Source: an uncultured Flavobacteriaceae bacterium
GTDB taxonomy: Bacteria; Bacteroidota; Bacteroidia; Flavobacteriales; Flavobacteriaceae
Assembly: GCA_947495135.1 (NCBI GenBank)
Contig: CANLXN010000006.1
Coordinates: 124,001-188,000, forward strand
Direction: 5' to 3'
DNA length: 64,000 nt
The notes beneath the pieces are model-generated. The model saw only the letters and a program-made list of their open reading frames with translations. It was not told where the DNA came from and did no database searches. Positions 9,379-17,401 of this stretch are shown one piece after another. A program made the translations under genes and the position numbers. Each line of letters opens with the position of its first letter. The stretch's first letter is position 1.

Positions 9379-11304
9379 ATGCAGTTTAAACACCCTGAAC
9401 TTCTTTACGCACTTTTCTTACTGCTCATTCCTATTTTAATTCACCTTTTTCAGCTTCGACGTTTTCAAAAAGTAGATTTTACCAATGTTGCGTTTTTGAA
9501 AAAAGTAACAATTCAGACACGCAAAAGCTCTCAACTTAAAAAATGGCTTACCCTGCTAGCACGGTTGCTTGCACTTACCTGCCTCATACTGGCATTCGCC
9601 CAACCCTTTACCGCCAGTAAAACAGCGATGAATTCTGAAAAAGAGGTGGTTATATATATCGACAATTCTTTTAGTATGCAAGCAAAAGGAGCCAATGGGC
9701 CATTATTGCAACGAGCACTTCAGCAGCTATATGAAGAGGTAGACGGGCAGGAAAAACTAAGTTGGTTTACAAATAATAGTACTAAGAAAAATGTTCCTCA
9801 AACTGAGTTTAAAAATGAAGTTCTTTCTATTGGCTACGCACAAAAGCAACTTTCGTTAGAGGATATTCTCTTAAAAGCGAACCAATTATTTTCAAACAGT
9901 AAATCGGCCAACAAACGATTGATACTCATATCAGACTTCCAGCAAAAAGATGGATTTCCAACGCTTAATAATAACATCGGGGTTGATGTTGTAGAAATGA
10001 AGCCTGTAAACTATAACAACATCGCTATAGACTCCGCTTATATCGCTGCCAAAAATGGGACTACCACTCAATTAAAGGTAATAATCAACAAACAGGGTGA
10101 GGTTCCAGAGAGCATTCCTATCTCACTTAACAATGATGGTAAACTTATTGCCAAAAGCGCAGTAGACTTCTCTGAGAGCTCCAAAAACACTATTTCGTTC
10201 GATATAGAGAACACAACCGCTTTTAAAGGTGAGTTAGCAATTAACGATGCGAACTTACTGTTCGATAATGCCCTTTACTTTAGCATCAATACACCTAAAA
10301 AAATTAAGGTGCTTTCTATTAACGAGGCAGATACTAAATTCTTACAAAGGCTTTTCGATAACGATGGCTATGAATACAAGCAGCAACCGTATAGCAGTTT
10401 AAACTACAACGACATTCCTTCGCAACATTTTATCATCCTGAATGAAATAAAAACCATTCCAACGCCTCTCATAACTGCACTTACCGCTTTTAGTAATGGT
10501 GGAGGAAGTGTTTTAGTCGTCCCGGGAATAGAAATAAATCTAGAGAGCTACAATAGATTATTAAGTGGTTTGCGGCTTGGAACTTTAAATACGCTTCAAC
10601 GACAGGAGAAAAAAATTACCAATATCAATTTTTCTCATCCCTTATATGAAAACGTGTTTGAAAAACAAGTTAGCAATTTTCAATATCCAAAAGTAAATAG
10701 TTATTACAACTTTAGTTCTAACGCAACTAAAGTACTTAGTTTTGAAGATAGCAAAGGCTTCATATTGCAAAAAGAAAAGCATTTTTTAAGTACTGCCTCC
10801 ATTGATGACCTAAACTCTAATTTCAAAAATTCTCCCCTTATCGTTCCCACTCTTATAAACATGGCACAACAGAGCCTGCCACTGCCTCAATTATATTACA
10901 CCATAGGAGAACAAAATAGATTCGCCGTTCCCATAAAACTTACACAAGACGAAATACTCACTATAAACGATAGTGTAAATAGTATCATTCCGCTTCAACA
11001 AACCAAAGCGAATAGTGTGGAACTCACAACAATTGACGAACCTAGTACCTCTGGGAATTATAACATCCGGAAAAAAGAAGAATTGATTGAAAACCTTAGC
11101 TACAACTATAACAGAAGCGAAAGCACGTTACAATACGCAGATCTAGACAACTGGGAAGGAATTGAGCGATATAATTCGGTTTCAGATTTGTTTGAGTCCA
11201 TTACAGCAGAAAACAAAATCAATTCTTTTTGGAAATGGTTTGTTATTTTTGCTTTGCTTTTTTTGTTAGTTGAAATGTTACTACTGAAATTCCTAAAGAA
11301 CTAA
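9379..11304 (+). CDS. BatA-domain membrane protein with vWA-like domain
   Basis: 641 residues. Residues 1-80 match the aerotolerance-regulator N-terminal (BatA) domain: HPELLYALFLLLIPILIHLF as the first membrane segment, QLRRFQKVDFTNVAFLKKV, then a second segment around 57-76. A von Willebrand A-like domain follows with the MIDAS start DNSFSM (Asp95, Ser97, Ser99). The long middle part is beta-rich and presumably periplasmic; a final membrane helix lies near residues 618-637 (WFVIFALLFLLVEMLLLKFL). Such proteins are related to Bat/MoxR-linked envelope or stress proteins. It starts an operon with the dihydroorotase-like gene three bases downstream. Confidence 0.88.
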   Translation: MQFKHPELLYALFLLLIPILIHLFQLRRFQKVDFTNVAFLKKVTIQTRKSSQLKKWLTLLARLLALTCLILAFAQPFTASKTAMNSEKEVVIYIDNSFSMQAKGANGPLLQRALQQLYEEVDGQEKLSWFTNNSTKKNVPQTEFKNEVLSIGYAQKQLSLEDILLKANQLFSNSKSANKRLILISDFQQKDGFPTLNNNIGVDVVEMKPVNYNNIAIDSAYIAAKNGTTTQLKVIINKQGEVPESIPISLNNDGKLIAKSAVDFSESSKNTISFDIENTTAFKGELAINDANLLFDNALYFSINTPKKIKVLSINEADTKFLQRLFDNDGYEYKQQPYSSLNYNDIPSQHFIILNEIKTIPTPLITALTAFSNGGGSVLVVPGIEINLESYNRLLSGLRLGTLNTLQRQEKKITNINFSHPLYENVFEKQVSNFQYPKVNSYYNFSSNATKVLSFEDSKGFILQKEKHFLSTASIDDLNSNFKNSPLIVPTLINMAQQSLPLPQLYYTIGEQNRFAVPIKLTQDEILTINDSVNSIIPLQQTKANSVELTTIDEPSTSGNYNIRKKEELIENLSYNYNRSESTLQYADLDNWEGIERYNSVSDLFESITAENKINSFWKWFVIFALLFLLVEMLLLKFLKN

Positions 11305-11307
11305 AAA

Positions 11308-12561
11308 ATGAATATTCTTCTAAAATCGGCCACCATCATCGACCCAATGAGCAAGCATCATGGCAAAAAAAGAGATGTTCTCATTGAGAAAGGAATAATT
11401 ACAAAGATAGCTGCTACAATTAAGGACTCGAAAATAAAAGCAATACAGCTTAAAAACTTACATATTTCTCAAGGCTGGTTCGATCCAAGCACTTCGTTTG
11501 GAGAACCTGGCTTCGAAGAACGAGAAACACTAGATAACGGACTAAAAACTGCTGCTATGAGCGGTTTTACAGCAGTTGGAGTTAATGCAAATACCAAACC
11601 AGTAATAGATTCAAAATCACTGATAAAGTTTCTTAAAACGAAAGCTCATGGAGCCGTGGTAGACCTCTACCCCGTTGGATCTCTCTCGGTAGGCGGCAAC
11701 GGAATTGACATGGCCGAATTGTACGACATGCACCAATCTGGAGCTATCTCTTTTTACGACTATAAGGAACCCATTAGCAATCCGAACTTATTAAAAATTG
11801 CGCTACAATATGCCCAAAATTTTGACGGTTTGGTCCAATCGTTTCCATTTGAGCGAGCGGTCGCCAAAAACGGGGTTGTAAACGAGGAAGAAAACAGCAC
11901 CAAATTAGGTCTTAAAGGGATGCCAGCACTATCGGAAGAACTTCAGGTTACTCGAGACCTTTATTTATTAGAATACACGGGAGGAAAGCTACATATTCCT
12001 ACTATTTCCACTAAAAAAAGCGTGCAACTTATTAAAGAGGCAAAGAAAAAAGGGCTTCAAGTTAGTTGCAGCGTTTCGATAAATAATCTTCGCCTTACAG
12101 ACGACGTTCTGGAAAGTTTCGACACCAACTACAAACTTTTGCCACCGCTAAGAACAAAAAGCGACACCCAAGCACTGTTAAAAGGATTAAAAGACGGAAC
12201 CATTGACGGTGTAACTAGCGATCATAACCCAATTGATATAGAACATAAAAGAACCGAATTCGATCATGCGGCTTTTGGAAGTATCGGACTTGAAAGTTGC
12301 TTCGGAGCCCTGCTCAATGTCACAAATTTAGAAACGGCTATTAAAGCACTTACGAGCTTAAAACAAACGTTCGGAATTTCAGAATCGAAAATTTCAGAAG
12401 GAGAAAAAGCAAATCTAACATTGTTTAATCCAGATGTAGAGTGGTTTTTCACCGAGGAGAGCATTATTTCAACTTCTCAAAACGCGGCAATGCTAGCAGA
12501 AAAAATGACCGGAAACGTTTATGGAGTTTTCAATAACGATCAACTTGTCTTAAATGGATAA
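11308..12561 (+). CDS. dihydroorotase-like protein lacking the metal ligands
   Basis: 417 residues, amidohydrolase fold of the type I dihydroorotase group. The family start DVLIEKGIITKI and the tail EKANLTLFNPDVEWFFTEE are clear. The catalytic metal site is degenerate: where active enzymes read D-x-H-V-H-x-R, this one reads DPSTSFG (Asp59, Ser61, Ser63, Gly65); the next His is replaced by Gln177 (LVQSFP) and the next by Thr232 (HIPTIST). Asp305 in TSDHNP remains. Active dihydroorotase makes dihydroorotate in pyrimidine synthesis; by analogy with PyrC' pseudo-enzymes that scaffold aspartate transcarbamoylase, this protein is probably structural or regulatory. That role is inference. It lies between BatA-like and DUF4870-like genes, with an 8-base overlap downstream. 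Confidence 0.85.
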   Translation: MNILLKSATIIDPMSKHHGKKRDVLIEKGIITKIAATIKDSKIKAIQLKNLHISQGWFDPSTSFGEPGFEERETLDNGLKTAAMSGFTAVGVNANTKPVIDSKSLIKFLKTKAHGAVVDLYPVGSLSVGGNGIDMAELYDMHQSGAISFYDYKEPISNPNLLKIALQYAQNFDGLVQSFPFERAVAKNGVVNEEENSTKLGLKGMPALSEELQVTRDLYLLEYTGGKLHIPTISTKKSVQLIKEAKKKGLQVSCSVSINNLRLTDDVLESFDTNYKLLPPLRTKSDTQALLKGLKDGTIDGVTSDHNPIDIEHKRTEFDHAAFGSIGLESCFGALLNVTNLETAIKALTSLKQTFGISESKISEGEKANLTLFNPDVEWFFTEESIISTSQNAAMLAEKMTGNVYGVFNNDQLVLNG

Positions 12562-12862
12562 TCTTTCAGCAAAAACAAAGGCAATTATAGCTTATATCAC
12601 ATTTATTGGCTTGGGAATTGCATTTTTTCTAAACAAGGAAGAGAAGCATGCATATGCCACTTGGCATATCAAAAACATGTTTGGATTATTTCTCATGCTC
12701 CTTGCCTCTATCGCCATGCAGGACTACCTTATTGGCTTTTATTTCTATATCATTACAATGCTCTTATGGATGTACTCACTGGCCATGTGTATTCTTAACA
12801 AACAACGAGGAATCCCATTTTTAAGTGAGAAATTTCAGACTTGGTTCAAGTTTCTAGATTAG
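12554..12862 (+). CDS. small membrane protein, Tic20/DUF4870-like
   Basis: 102 residues with about three hydrophobic segments (residues 10-25, 42-60, 62-82). The conserved polar core HIKNMFGLF and the end SEKFQTWFKFLD match the pattern of the neighbouring protein at 12912-13241 (HLRQMLGIL; GSQFQDWFKGIG), so the two are tandem paralogues of the DUF4870/Tic20-like group. The ATG overlaps the preceding stop region by eight bases, implying translational coupling to the dihydroorotase-like gene. Function unknown. Confidence 0.75.
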   Translation: MDNLSAKTKAIIAYITFIGLGIAFFLNKEEKHAYATWHIKNMFGLFLMLLASIAMQDYLIGFYFYIITMLLWMYSLAMCILNKQRGIPFLSEKFQTWFKFLD

Positions 12863-12911
12863 TTATTCTATATTTAGGGGTATTATAATACTAACCTTAA
12901 ATTTAAATACT

Positions 12912-13241
12912 ATGTCAGAAACTACTGCCGGAAACGAAAAAACCATTGGAATTATCGCCTACTTAAGTCTTATTGGCTGGATTATCGCTTTCGTTATGCA
13001 TAATGGAAACAAAACGGAATACGGTGCTTTCCACCTTCGCCAAATGCTAGGAATACTAATTGTAGGTATTCTTCTTAACGTAATTGGTTCTGTTGTGGGC
13101 ATTGCTATTCTTGCTTATATACTTCAAGGAGCTTCCTTTGTACTTTGGTTACTAGGCTTCATTGGAGCCATACAAGGAGAAAAGAAATTAGTTCCTGTTC
13201 TGGGAAGTCAATTTCAAGATTGGTTCAAAGGAATAGGATAA
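12912..13241 (+). CDS. DUF4870-type small membrane protein
   Basis: 109 residues. After a short polar N-terminus (SETTAGNEK) there are three hydrophobic segments (about residues 12-29, 44-62, 66-88) with the DUF4870-like signature GIIAYLSLIGWIIAFVMH, then YGAFHLRQMLGIL. It is a paralogue of the protein encoded just upstream. A clear hairpin terminator follows, closing the operon that begins at 9379. No enzymatic residues are visible; small proteins of this group are predicted integral membrane proteins of unknown role. Confidence 0.8.
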   Translation: MSETTAGNEKTIGIIAYLSLIGWIIAFVMHNGNKTEYGAFHLRQMLGILIVGILLNVIGSVVGIAILAYILQGASFVLWLLGFIGAIQGEKKLVPVLGSQFQDWFKGIG

Positions 13242-13265
13242 ATAAATAATACTACTTTTTTAATG

Positions 13266-13299
13266 TGTCGCAGGGTTCGTACCTTGCGACATATTTTTT
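13266..13299 (+). terminator. rho-independent terminator
   Basis: An 11-base-pair stem (tgtcgcagggt at 13266-13276 with accttgcgaca at 13281-13291, one G-T pair), a 4-base loop, and a run of seven T. It closes the operon ending with the DUF4870-type gene; the esterase gene starts nine bases later. Confidence 0.85.
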
Positions 13300-13307
13300 T
13301 GATATAA

Positions 13308-13952
13308 ATGAAGAAACAACTTTCCCTAGAACACAACTACCGCCCTAGCGACCTAAACGGCAAAAGTCCTGTTATTATAATGCTACACGGTTATGGAAGC
13401 GATGAAAACGATTTATTTTCGTTTGCGACCGAATTACCTTCCAAGTACGCTATCATTTCCTTAAAGGCGCCTATTCCGATGCAACCATTCGGAAATGCTT
13501 GGTACAACATCTATTTCGACAACGCAAACGGTAAATTTAGTGATGATGAGCAAGCCATTGCTTCGCGCGACCTTATTGCCAATTGTATTGATGAAATCAT
13601 AGAGAAGTATGAAGTAGATCCAGACCATGTAACTTTACTTGGTTTTAGCCAAGGAACTATCCTAAGTTTAGCCGTGGCCTTGAGTTATCCAGAAAAACTA
13701 CGGAATGTGATTGGTTTAAGCGGATACGTAAACGAAGGCATTTTAAAGGAAGGCTACGAGAAAAACGATTTTAGCGGTCTTCATATCTATTCTTCTCATG
13801 GAAGCGTAGATCAAGTAATCCCAGTGGATTGGGCACGTAAAACGGAGCCTTTTTTAAAGGAACTGAACATAGATTGTACCTACTCAGAATTCCCTGTAGG
13901 CCACGGCGTTGCTCCTCAAAATTTTTATGAACTAAAAGAGTGGTTAGGCTAG
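13308..13952 (+). CDS. carboxylesterase / phospholipase-type alpha/beta hydrolase
   Basis: 214 residues, alpha/beta hydrolase of the small carboxylesterase group (PF02230 type). Visible catalytic triad: Ser114 in GFSQG, Asp168 in HGSVDQVIP and His199 in VGHGV. The oxyanion-site motif LHGYGSDENDLFSFA follows strand 3, and the family segment APIPMQPFGNAWYNI is present. No signal peptide, so it acts in the cytoplasm on short acyl esters or lysophospholipids; the natural substrate is not known. It is placed directly after a terminator and ends before a convergent gene, so it is probably monocistronic. Confidence 0.9.
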   Translation: MKKQLSLEHNYRPSDLNGKSPVIIMLHGYGSDENDLFSFATELPSKYAIISLKAPIPMQPFGNAWYNIYFDNANGKFSDDEQAIASRDLIANCIDEIIEKYEVDPDHVTLLGFSQGTILSLAVALSYPEKLRNVIGLSGYVNEGILKEGYEKNDFSGLHIYSSHGSVDQVIPVDWARKTEPFLKELNIDCTYSEFPVGHGVAPQNFYELKEWLG

Positions 13953-14038
13953 GTTTTGAATTCGTTCAGTCACCTGGTTTATCAGCTAAATTCAAATCAA
14001 CTAATTAAAAAAGTCAAGACAGCTGAGCCGAATAGCGG

Positions 14039-14533
14039 CTAGTTAGGATACAAAGTTGCTCCAATAGGCGTTAGTTCCAGATCGTTGTTTTCTGTAAAAA
14101 AATATTCTATTACCATCTCGCCCCAGTAGTTCCCATCACTAAAATCGGCTTGGATCCAACGGTGATTTAAAAACTTCATTTTATTAATCCGCATTTCGCC
14201 TCCCATTCCCTCCAATGGGATTAGTGGGTTTCCGCCTTTGACTAAGTTTTTTTCCAAAATAGCCTCCGTTACTCTGTTTTCAACTTCTTGAGAATCCATT
14301 CCTAATCGTTCTAGGTAAGACATTGCATTGTCGTTCCCTTGAAGGGTAAAATAATTTAGTTCCTCAGTTAATTCACTTAAGACCGCAATAGAATCATTAC
14401 TTTTCTTTAATTTTTCAGAAAGGGTTGTAATTGATTTTTCTTGCGACTCGAAAATAGATTTTTCGTTCATGTACTGAAATAAGATAAATAACACAGCGAA
14501 GAAAAACAGATACATAAATATTTTTGATTTCAT
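14039..14533 (-). CDS. membrane-anchored protein of unknown function
   Basis: 164 residues. One N-terminal membrane segment (about residues 5-20, IFMYLFFFAVLFILFQYM) is followed by a predicted coiled coil (about residues 28-58, SQEKSITTLSEKLKKSNDS) and a compact C-terminal domain with MRINKMKFLNHRWIQADFSDGNYWGEMVIEYF. The domain probably faces the periplasm. No known motif is visible and I would not assign an activity. It lies 34 bases downstream of the MBL hydrolase gene on the same strand and may be cotranscribed with it. Confidence 0.7.
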   Translation of the reverse strand: MKSKIFMYLFFFAVLFILFQYMNEKSIFESQEKSITTLSEKLKKSNDSIAVLSELTEELNYFTLQGNDNAMSYLERLGMDSQEVENRVTEAILEKNLVKGGNPLIPLEGMGGEMRINKMKFLNHRWIQADFSDGNYWGEMVIEYFFTENNDLELTPIGATLYPN

Positions 14534-14567
14534 ATTTTTTAGATTTGAGACGTGAGACTTGCTTATT

Positions 14568-15344
14568 TTAAACGTTTATTTTTAAGGTGTCATATGCTAG
14601 ATGAACGTTTTCTGGCAATTGCGCTTCTACTTCATCATGAAAGCCCATCATATGGCTAATATGCGTTAGATAAGTAACTTTTGGTCCTAATTTCGTAATG
14701 AGTTGTAATGCTTCTGAAAGGTTCAGATGAGAGTAGTGTTCTTCTCTTCGAAGCGCACTTATAACGAGTACCTTTAGGCCTGTTAGCTTCTGAATTTCTT
14801 CTTCCGAAATAGTCTTCACATCAGTTAGATAGGCAAAATCGTCTATTCTAAATCCAAGAACAGGTAATTTTCCGTGCAACACCTCAACTGGAATAACCCT
14901 TTTTCCGAAGAGATCAAAAGAAGTATTCTTGTCAATTACAATTTCCTCAACTGTAGGTGCCCCAGGATATTTATTCTTGGTTTCAAAGATATATTCAAAT
15001 CGCTTGCGCAATGCCGAAAAAACACGCTTTTCAGCATAAAATGGAATATTCCCTTGCCTAAAATTAAAGGGTCTAATATCGTCAATACCAGCAATGTGGT
15101 CGTTGTGTTCATGTGTTAATAAAACAGCATCTATTTTTTGAACATCCTCTCGAAGCATTTGCTGCCTAAAATCGGGGCCACAATCTACCACTATCACTTG
15201 ATCTGCCCATTCAATAAGTATAGAAACACGTAGCCTATTATCCTTCGGATTATCACTTTTACAGACTGGATGATCACTTCCAATTATTGGAATTCCTTGG
15301 GAGGTCCCTGTACCTAAAAAAGTAATAGAAAGTTGTGACTGCAT
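14568..15344 (-). CDS. MBL-fold phosphodiesterase, PhnP-like
   Basis: 258 residues. Metallo-beta-lactamase fold with the metal-binding motif HEHNDH at residues 78-83, preceded by VVDCGPDFRQQML and the N-terminal FLGTGTSQGIPIIGSDHPVCKS. This N-terminal GTGTSQGIP-plus-Cys layout is typical of PhnP-like cyclic phosphodiesterases and of widely conserved Bacteroidota MBL hydrolases. A late His motif is present in YLTHISHMMGFHDEV. It likely cleaves a cyclic phosphate or phosphodiester; the substrate is not determined. The -7 box lies only six bases from the ATG, so the message may be leaderless. Confidence 0.87.
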   Translation of the reverse strand: MQSQLSITFLGTGTSQGIPIIGSDHPVCKSDNPKDNRLRVSILIEWADQVIVVDCGPDFRQQMLREDVQKIDAVLLTHEHNDHIAGIDDIRPFNFRQGNIPFYAEKRVFSALRKRFEYIFETKNKYPGAPTVEEIVIDKNTSFDLFGKRVIPVEVLHGKLPVLGFRIDDFAYLTDVKTISEEEIQKLTGLKVLVISALRREEHYSHLNLSEALQLITKLGPKVTYLTHISHMMGFHDEVEAQLPENVHLAYDTLKINV

Positions 15345-15349
15345 TCACA

Positions 15350-15357
15350 CAAAAATA
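15350..15357 (-). promoter_or_regulatory. -7 box TATTTTTG for the MBL hydrolase
   Basis: On the minus strand the TATTTTTG box ends six bases before the ATG at 15344, which predicts a leaderless or nearly leaderless transcript. It is back to back with the promoter of the divergent gene. Confidence 0.5.
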
Positions 15358-15369
15358 ACGGTATTTTTT

Positions 15370-15398
15370 TTGTTTGCCTAAGGTATTCATTACCTTTG
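15370..15398 (+). promoter_or_regulatory. full promoter TTG-N18-TACCTTTG
   Basis: A complete Bacteroidota promoter: TTG at 15370-15372, an 18-base spacer and TACCTTTG at 15391-15398, 26 bases before the ATG at 15424. It drives the conserved unknown gene. Confidence 0.75.
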
Positions 15399-15423
15399 TT
15401 AGAAAGACAATTAAACCTTCGCT

Positions 15424-16875
15424 ATGCCAAAGACTATTGCAGGAGATAAGGAATTTGAAGAGATTCCATCTATAAAGAATAAGGCCTTACGTATAAATCT
15501 AAACGAAAATGTCTACGGAACATTTGCAGAGATTGGTGCTGGCCAAGAAACCGTTAGAAACTTCTTTAGAGCAGGTGGAGCGTCGGGTACAATTGCTAAG
15601 ACAATTTCTGCCTACGACAAAGATTTTAGTGACGCCATTTATGGTGTAGAAAAAGACGGTCGATATGTAACCGAGTCTCGATTGAAGAAAATGATTGGGC
15701 ACGAGATCAATTTGATTGAAGAGCGTATTGTTCGAGAAAATCATCCTAACAAAATGTTCTTCGCATACGCGAACACGGTAGCAACCATCGATTTTGCGAA
15801 AAAATACTTAGGACATGGCTGGGTTGGTATAAAATTTCAAACCGCTCCAGACGAAGATTACAGTGAGATCATACTGCACATACGTTTCAAAGAGACAGAG
15901 GCATTGCTGCAGCAACAAACGCTAGGAATACTAGGCGTAAATCTTATCTATGGTGCCTTTTATAAGCACGATCAACCTAAGAAGCTGCTTAGATACTTAT
16001 ACGATCATATAGACAAAGACAAAATTGAGATTGACACCATCAATTTCTCTGGACCAAAATTCGCCGATGTTGATAACCGCCTGATGAGCTTACAACTTAT
16101 CAAAAACGGAATGACAGAAGCCGTAATCTTTGGACCTGATGGAAATAATATTCTACCAGCTCGTATTCTATATAAAAAGAACGTTTTGGCACTGCGCGGA
16201 AGTTTTCGCCCAGTTACCAAAGTAAATATTGACATGTTCAACAAGTCGTACGAAATGTTCTTAAAGGAAAATCGTGTAGACGAAGAAAAAACGCTCACTA
16301 TTTTTGAGATTACCCTTTCTAATTTGAGAGCCGAAGGAGAAATTGACGAACAGGATTTTATGGACAGAGCACGACTTTTATGCTCTCTTGGACATACCGT
16401 TATGATTTCCAATTTCCAAGAATACTACAAATTGGTGGAATACTTCTCTAACTATACCAGAGCCCGCATGGGATTAACCATGGGCGTCAATAATTTAGTA
16501 GATATTTTTGATGAAAAATACTACCGTCATTTAAGCGGTGGAATTTTGGAAGCCTTTGGAAAACTGTTCTTCAAAGACCTTAAAGTGTATCTCTACCCAA
16601 TGCGAAATGAAGATGGTTCTTATGTGACGAGTGAAAACTTGAAGGTTCACCCGCGTATGAAAGAGCTCTACAAATTCTTTAAATACAATGGAAAGGTAGT
16701 AGATATTGAAAACTTTAACCCAGAGGTATTGAATATCTTCTCAAGACAAGTGTTAAGTATGATAGAAAATGGCGAAACCGGATGGGAGAATATGCTCCCA
16801 GAAGGCGTTGCTGAAATTATCAAAGAAAAATCGTTGTTTAGTTATCCGCAAATACCCGCTAAATCTTCTAATTAA
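15424..16875 (+). CDS. conserved cytoplasmic protein of unknown function
   Basis: 483 residues, no signal peptide and no membrane segment. The sequence is strongly conserved in style (GTFAEIGAGQETVRNFFRAGGASGTIAKTI, IYGVEKDGRYVTESRLKKM, FAYANTVATIDFAKKYLGHGWVGIKFQ), and I recall near-identical proteins in many Flavobacteriaceae carrying misleading names such as TonB-dependent receptor or nicotinate-nucleotide adenylyltransferase. Neither name fits: there is no barrel, no plug, and no HxGH nucleotidyltransferase motif. The C-terminal part contains RARMGLTMGVNNLVDIFDE and a predicted helical region. It has a full promoter of its own and overlaps the 3' end of the convergent bcp gene by eight bases. 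Function is genuinely unknown. Confidence 0.85.
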   Translation: MPKTIAGDKEFEEIPSIKNKALRINLNENVYGTFAEIGAGQETVRNFFRAGGASGTIAKTISAYDKDFSDAIYGVEKDGRYVTESRLKKMIGHEINLIEERIVRENHPNKMFFAYANTVATIDFAKKYLGHGWVGIKFQTAPDEDYSEIILHIRFKETEALLQQQTLGILGVNLIYGAFYKHDQPKKLLRYLYDHIDKDKIEIDTINFSGPKFADVDNRLMSLQLIKNGMTEAVIFGPDGNNILPARILYKKNVLALRGSFRPVTKVNIDMFNKSYEMFLKENRVDEEKTLTIFEITLSNLRAEGEIDEQDFMDRARLLCSLGHTVMISNFQEYYKLVEYFSNYTRARMGLTMGVNNLVDIFDEKYYRHLSGGILEAFGKLFFKDLKVYLYPMRNEDGSYVTSENLKVHPRMKELYKFFKYNGKVVDIENFNPEVLNIFSRQVLSMIENGETGWENMLPEGVAEIIKEKSLFSYPQIPAKSSN

Positions 16876-17329
16876 CCTCGGCTAAAATTTGAGCGGCGTG
16901 GTCCTTGGTTTTCACTTTATCAATTACGTGTGAAACAATTCCTTCTTCGTTGATGACAAAGGTTTTACGGTGAATACCTTCATATTCGCGTCCCATAAAC
17001 TTTTTATGTCCCCAAACGCCAAATCGGGTAATTACCTTCTTATCAACATCTGCTAATAGTGGAAAAGGCAATTCGAACTTATTCTTAAAATTGCCCTGCT
17101 TCTTTTCAGTATCGGCACTCACGCCTAACAGTTCATAACCAGCAGCCTTTAACTCGGCATAATTATCACGTAAATTACATACCTCCGCAGTACACCCTGG
17201 AGTGTTGGCAGCTGGATAGAAAAAAACGATGAGTTTTTTACCTTTATAATCACCTAAACTTATCGCATTACCGTCTTGATCGTTTACGCTGAAATTTGGA
17301 ACCTTATCGCCTTCTTTTAATGTATTCAT
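16868..17329 (-). CDS. bcp: thioredoxin-dependent thiol peroxidase (Bcp/PrxQ)
   Basis: 153 residues. A peroxiredoxin of the Bcp group, reducing hydrogen peroxide and organic peroxides with thioredoxin. The peroxidatic Cys46 and resolving Cys51 are in the motif NTPGCTAEVCNLRDNY, preceded by LIVFFYPA. The later GVWGHKKFMGREYEGIHRKTFVI segment is also typical. Cytoplasmic. Its 3' end overlaps the convergent unknown gene by eight bases, and its 5' side faces nth with closely placed divergent promoter boxes. Confidence 0.96.
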   Translation of the reverse strand: MNTLKEGDKVPNFSVNDQDGNAISLGDYKGKKLIVFFYPAANTPGCTAEVCNLRDNYAELKAAGYELLGVSADTEKKQGNFKNKFELPFPLLADVDKKVITRFGVWGHKKFMGREYEGIHRKTFVINEEGIVSHVIDKVKTKDHAAQILAEVN

Positions 17330-17334
17330 TCCCG

Positions 17335-17379
17335 TATTTTTGTGTTGGTTAATTTTAAGAATCTGTTCTCACAAAGATA
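17335..17379. promoter_or_regulatory. face-to-face promoter boxes of nth and bcp
   Basis: A plus-strand TATTTTTG (17335-17342) and a minus-strand TATCTTTG (17372-17379) face each other between nth and bcp. If both are used, the 5' ends of the two transcripts overlap by roughly 15 bases, which could couple DNA repair and peroxide defence expression. No TTG element is seen at standard spacing for either. Confidence 0.45.
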
Positions 17380-17401
17380 ATAATTTATAAAGTCATAAAT
17401 A

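Noticed and set aside
16005-16412. 135-codon minus-strand frame inside the 15424 gene
   Set aside because: Antisense shadow; Ser-rich translation without any motif.
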